A program made the position numbers and the translations under genes. A model generated the notes under the pieces. The model did not search any database and was not told the origin of the DNA. It saw nothing but the letters and a program-made list of their open reading frames with translations. Below, piece by piece: positions 18,118 through 21,212 of a DNA stretch of 21,212 nt (position 1 is the first letter of the stretch; every line of letters starts with the position of its first letter). This DNA comes from a virus. The stretch spans positions 1-21,212 of IMG/VR virus record IMGVR_UViG_3300019924_000031; one strand, written 5' to 3'.

Positions 18118-21100
18118 TTAGTTGTCGCCCGTGAACGTGGTTGTCTCGCTACTTGACAACCGCTGTCCCGCAAGCACCTCAAAGTCAGCAAGCAAATGCC
18201 GTGTCAACAACGCACCATCACTTTTCAACCCGGCTTCCCGAACGGTTTCACCCGTAATCACGCCCGGCTCAATCACCCCACGCGACAGCGTTGTACCAAT
18301 ACCGTCAGACACAACCGCTTGCGGGTTCGCCGTAAGCTCCCAAAAGCCGGTCGATTGCCCAAGAAACCCCGTCTGGGGCGTGGCAGTGGTCCGCGATCCA
18401 TACCGCGAAAACGAAATGTTCGTATCAACACCCGCTTCCGGGCTGGAGAACGTCACACTACCGGACTGACTGTTGTTCACACGCACAAACGATTGCCCGT
18501 CGTTTGACAACTCAACGTACCAATTGTTACTTGTGTCACTAACCGACGTGTCAAACGCAGCCTCCGTAACATCACGCCGCGTCTCGGCAGTTGTTAATGC
18601 CTGCACGAATGAATCCGGGTGCGTCTCCGGGCCGTCCAGATATTCCTCGCCAGCGGGAATCGTATTATCGAAATTATACGAAAACCGGGAATCATACACA
18701 CAAATCACGTCCACCTCATACCGTAGCGGATTCGTCGCATCAGCTGCAACTTCAATCGTCAACTCGTATTTCTCGCCCGCGCGCAGTGTCTCGCCAGTAT
18801 ACCCATCAAACCCACTACTGTAACGGCCACCGTCGGAGAAATCACTCCAACTAAAGTCCTTCTGACTGCCCGTAACCGAATCCAACTGCTCGCCATTGAA
18901 AAACCAATCAATGCCGTCCGTGCTATCATTTGAATTACGGAGCGCGTCCCGCACCGCGATCCCAACGTTCTCCGGTGCTATGTCGTAGTCAAAACTAACC
19001 GGATACGTGTAACTCGCCGGTGAATCCTCCATCTTCGCCGTAATATTGTCCGAAGCATCCTCTAACGGGAACGTCGGCGGATTACCCTCCGCATTCTCAC
19101 CCTCGCGTGTAACTGCCGATTGCTGCAACGATAACACCCCATTATCGTCAATCTCAAGCGGTTGGTCGGACAGGTCACTTGGTACAATATTCTGCCACTG
19201 CGCTTCTGTTTCGGCGCGTTGCAGTAGGATTTCATCAAACCCACGCGTCACGAGCTCATTCCCGAGTGCCGTATCCCCCTCACTTACCGCGGTATCGCTC
19301 GATCCGTACGCGTACTGGTTCGGAATCGCGGGCGTGTTATCCGCAAGCACGTCCCGAACCGCCTCCTGCCCCGTCGACGTGAGCACGCCACGGGATACGC
19401 TCGCGTCGTTACTCACGTCCAACGTCACCACCACATCACCCGCCAAGTCCACCGCAGTGTCAAACACCGCACGCGCAACCAGCGTCCCATCCGCCGCACG
19501 CAACCCCACCTCCTCCACACCCGATTCATTCACGGTCGCCGTGTACTCCACGCTCGTCGCCGTCGGAAGTGCTTCGGTTGCACTCGCCGTTGCCGTCACA
19601 CTCCGCAAACTCGTGTTCGACCGCGACAGCCCACCCCCATCACTCCCAACCACAACCTCCGTAATGTCCGGCGGACTATCACCCGTCCACGCATCCCTTA
19701 CGGCATTCCGCCCACTGTTCACGAACCGAACACCATCCGCGTTCATCTCGTTCACGTCAACCGTTTCCACGGTACCCGCGTTCGCAAGCGTCCCCGCGTT
19801 CTCCACCGTCGTCGACGAAAGCGTCTCCCCACTCGCCACGGAAAGCGTCTCCCCACTCGCCACTGTCAACACATCCGAGTTCGTCACGGTCACCGTCACA
19901 CTTGGGCTTACCACGCCGGTTGCGTTCGTCGTCGTGATCCTGTTCTTGGGCGCGTCCCGGTTCGCGCCCTCCATTTCCTGGCGCTGCACCGAGTCGTTGA
20001 GTTCCGCGAGAATGTCGTCCACGTCCCCGCGCTTCTCCACGATAGTCAAGATTGTTTCGTCCACACCCCAACGGTACTCCGTCGACGCGATCACGAACTC
20101 CTCATCGATGCCGCGCGGGTCTATCGTCACGTCAATCGTATCCCCAGGCTCCGCATCAAACAGTCCGTACGTGGTGACGGTCCCCGACAGGGTGGCGTTC
20201 TTGAACGACAGGTATTTGCGCCCGATGTCCTCGGCGTCGTTAATATCCGTGATGAGTGGGCGATTCAACTCTGCGCGCTGCGTGCCCGGCGACGGCAAAT
20301 CAAGCGAGTCCTGTAGGTCAAGTTTGTCCGTGCCGTCGTCCACAATCACGGATTCCTCGCCGCCGTCAAACCAAACCTCAACCTCATTAATCGCTTCTTT
20401 CCCCAACTCCGGTATATCATACCGGAACCACTGCGTGTTGTCAATCCCACGGTCAATGTGCGTCGCTTCAAGCGGGCGAAAGAAGAACTCTAAGTCATCG
20501 TCAACGCCGAAGTCCTCATTATTGGATTTAAACGACAAGTCCCGCAGCACCGTCTCCACGTTCTCGCCCTGATAGCCACGCGTCAATTCTTGATCGTCAC
20601 CCACCGCCACATTAGCGGCGTTATACGTCACGGGCGTGTCTGTCTGAATGATGTCCGCGAGTGCTTCCGTGATCGTGTTCCCCGTTTGGTCGTTTGTAAC
20701 GGTGTTTCTACGGAGGAATTGGTCGAAACTGTAGGCTTCCACTTCCAGCACGTCCGCGCCCTCCTGCTCGGACTCGCGCCGCTCCACAACGTACCCCGTG
20801 AATAAGTCACGGGTGCCGCCCGTGGTCTCCACGGTGCCCGCGTTCTCATACGTGCCCGCATTCAGCACCGTGGTGTACGTGTCCGTGGTGCCCGAGTCAG
20901 TCGTCACGGTGTCGCCGCTCTGGATAGTGAGCGTTTGACTGTCCGGGTCTACACTCACGTCAACACGCGTCCCGCGCTCAAACGCATCAAACTTCTCGCC
21001 GCCCCTATCGTCCATCTTGATGACAACGAAATTACCGAATGGGTTGCGGGTGATGGTGAGTGGCGCTACATCAAACACGGATTGTTCAAGCACCGAGTCG

Positions 21101-21126
21101 TCACGGATTACGGTGAACTCTGGCAT
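18118..21126 (-). CDS. Tail hub/fibre protein (1002 aa)
   Basis: The protein combines a baseplate-hub-like N-terminus with fibre modules for host recognition. Residues 1-390 resemble tail hub proteins: YVVERRESEQEGADVLEVEA, the helix EDIGRKYLSFKNA near 300, then PGDTIDVTIDPRGIDEEFVI near 325. A spacer with ASGETLSVASGETLSS and NAGTLANAGTVET lies at about 420-460. Two tail-fibre modules follow (NSGRNAVRDAW near 467, TSTGQEAVRDVLADN near 583), each of the phage type with a short helix, a GSSDT-like turn and a V-x-x-GL-x-x-x-DG strand. A beta-rich domain (about 700-940) and a final EAGLKSDGALLTRH module end it. The ATG at 21126 is preferred to an in-frame TTG at 21132; there is no Shine-Dalgarno, but a TTTTAC box lies at about -30. 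Confidence 0.82.
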   Translation of the reverse strand: MPEFTVIRDDSVLEQSVFDVAPLTITRNPFGNFVVIKMDDRGGEKFDAFERGTRVDVSVDPDSQTLTIQSGDTVTTDSGTTDTYTTVLNAGTYENAGTVETTGGTRDLFTGYVVERRESEQEGADVLEVEAYSFDQFLRRNTVTNDQTGNTITEALADIIQTDTPVTYNAANVAVGDDQELTRGYQGENVETVLRDLSFKSNNEDFGVDDDLEFFFRPLEATHIDRGIDNTQWFRYDIPELGKEAINEVEVWFDGGEESVIVDDGTDKLDLQDSLDLPSPGTQRAELNRPLITDINDAEDIGRKYLSFKNATLSGTVTTYGLFDAEPGDTIDVTIDPRGIDEEFVIASTEYRWGVDETILTIVEKRGDVDDILAELNDSVQRQEMEGANRDAPKNRITTTNATGVVSPSVTVTVTNSDVLTVASGETLSVASGETLSSTTVENAGTLANAGTVETVDVNEMNADGVRFVNSGRNAVRDAWTGDSPPDITEVVVGSDGGGLSRSNTSLRSVTATASATEALPTATSVEYTATVNESGVEEVGLRAADGTLVARAVFDTAVDLAGDVVVTLDVSNDASVSRGVLTSTGQEAVRDVLADNTPAIPNQYAYGSSDTAVSEGDTALGNELVTRGFDEILLQRAETEAQWQNIVPSDLSDQPLEIDDNGVLSLQQSAVTREGENAEGNPPTFPLEDASDNITAKMEDSPASYTYPVSFDYDIAPENVGIAVRDALRNSNDSTDGIDWFFNGEQLDSVTGSQKDFSWSDFSDGGRYSSGFDGYTGETLRAGEKYELTIEVAADATNPLRYEVDVICVYDSRFSYNFDNTIPAGEEYLDGPETHPDSFVQALTTAETRRDVTEAAFDTSVSDTSNNWYVELSNDGQSFVRVNNSQSGSVTFSSPEAGVDTNISFSRYGSRTTATPQTGFLGQSTGFWELTANPQAVVSDGIGTTLSRGVIEPGVITGETVREAGLKSDGALLTRHLLADFEVLAGQRLSSSETTTFTGDN
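19817..19864. repeat. 24-base tandem duplication in the fibre gene
   Basis: Two adjacent 24-base units (19817-19840 and 19841-19864) differ only in the last base. On the minus strand they encode two copies of an 8-residue unit (SGETLSVA). The length is a multiple of three, so copy-number change would keep the frame and alter fibre length. Confidence 0.75.
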
Positions 21127-21212
21127 ACCCAACGGTTAGGGTGCGTGGTGGGTAAAACAGTGGGTTAGTTACATACCCAACTTGGATGTATTGGGTGGTA
21201 TGTGAGCGTCAG
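21127..21212. promoter_or_regulatory. Upstream region of the fibre gene
   Basis: A minus-strand TATA-like GTTTTAC lies at 21152-21158, about 27-32 bases before the ATG. The 10-mer CATACCCAAC occurs at 21124-21133 and 21172-21181. CATACCCAA (21172-21180) can pair with TTGGGTGGTATG (about 21190-21201) with a 3-base bulge. Minus-strand frames here end in TAA at 21165-21167 and at 21169-21171; one probably closes a preceding tail gene, but too little is left to say which. Confidence 0.35.

Noticed and set aside
19046-20572. 508-codon plus-strand ORF rich in serine
   Set aside because: It mirrors the tail fibre gene in another frame. GC-rich acidic genes commonly leave long serine/proline-rich antisense frames.

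Overview
The window looks like part of the genome of a tailed virus (or provirus) of halophilic archaea. The GC-rich DNA encodes strongly acidic proteins. It carries an archaeal MCM replicative helicase together with tailed-virus hallmark genes: terminase small and large subunits, portal, and a tail hub/fibre protein. Several promoters sit about 20-30 bases from the start codon, which is typical of haloarchaeal leaderless transcripts. I found no rRNA, tRNA, CRISPR array or insertion sequence.

All but one of the convincing genes lie on the minus strand, so the map reads right to left. (1) 21126-17488: a 1002-residue tail hub/fibre protein, then a Tat-exported protein. (2) 17491-16849: a lone plus-strand RelE-like toxin gene, divergent from a small minus-strand gene. 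(3) 16846-12274: an early-type cluster of tiny proteins, a candidate single-strand annealing protein, a winged-helix protein, a Mom-like DNA-modification enzyme, several zinc mini-proteins and a ribbon-helix-helix/coiled-coil protein. (4) 12214-9235: the MCM helicase, whose C-terminal winged helix is out of frame, followed by small DNA-binding proteins. (5) 9234-5818: a DNA-modification cassette with three methyltransferase-like genes, a GIY-YIG-like nuclease and more zinc proteins. (6) 5774-1: the packaging module (TerS, TerL, zinc proteins, a small membrane protein and the portal, which runs off the left edge). Tail genes on the right, replication in the middle and packaging/portal on the left is what a circularly permuted genome cut at an arbitrary point would give.

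The genes are packed very tightly. Fourteen junctions are 4-base ATGA overlaps and seven are 8-base (A/G)TGA(C/G)TGA overlaps, so translation is probably coupled across long stretches. At least twelve proteins of 39-129 residues carry two pairs of Cys/His zinc ligands. Several real genes are shorter than 50 codons (1842-1943, 8723-8845, 9235-9354, 10246-10374, 13981-14130, 16258-16383).

The most notable non-coding signals are: an identical 14-base promoter core exactly 20 bases before two small genes; perfect palindromes around one of those promoters; a concentric 40-base palindrome over the start of a ribbon-helix-helix gene; a duplicated TATA-rich 12-mer before mcm; and an unusually structured gap at 14131-14267 that shares a 17-base identical block with the only other sizeable gap in that cluster (16197-16257).
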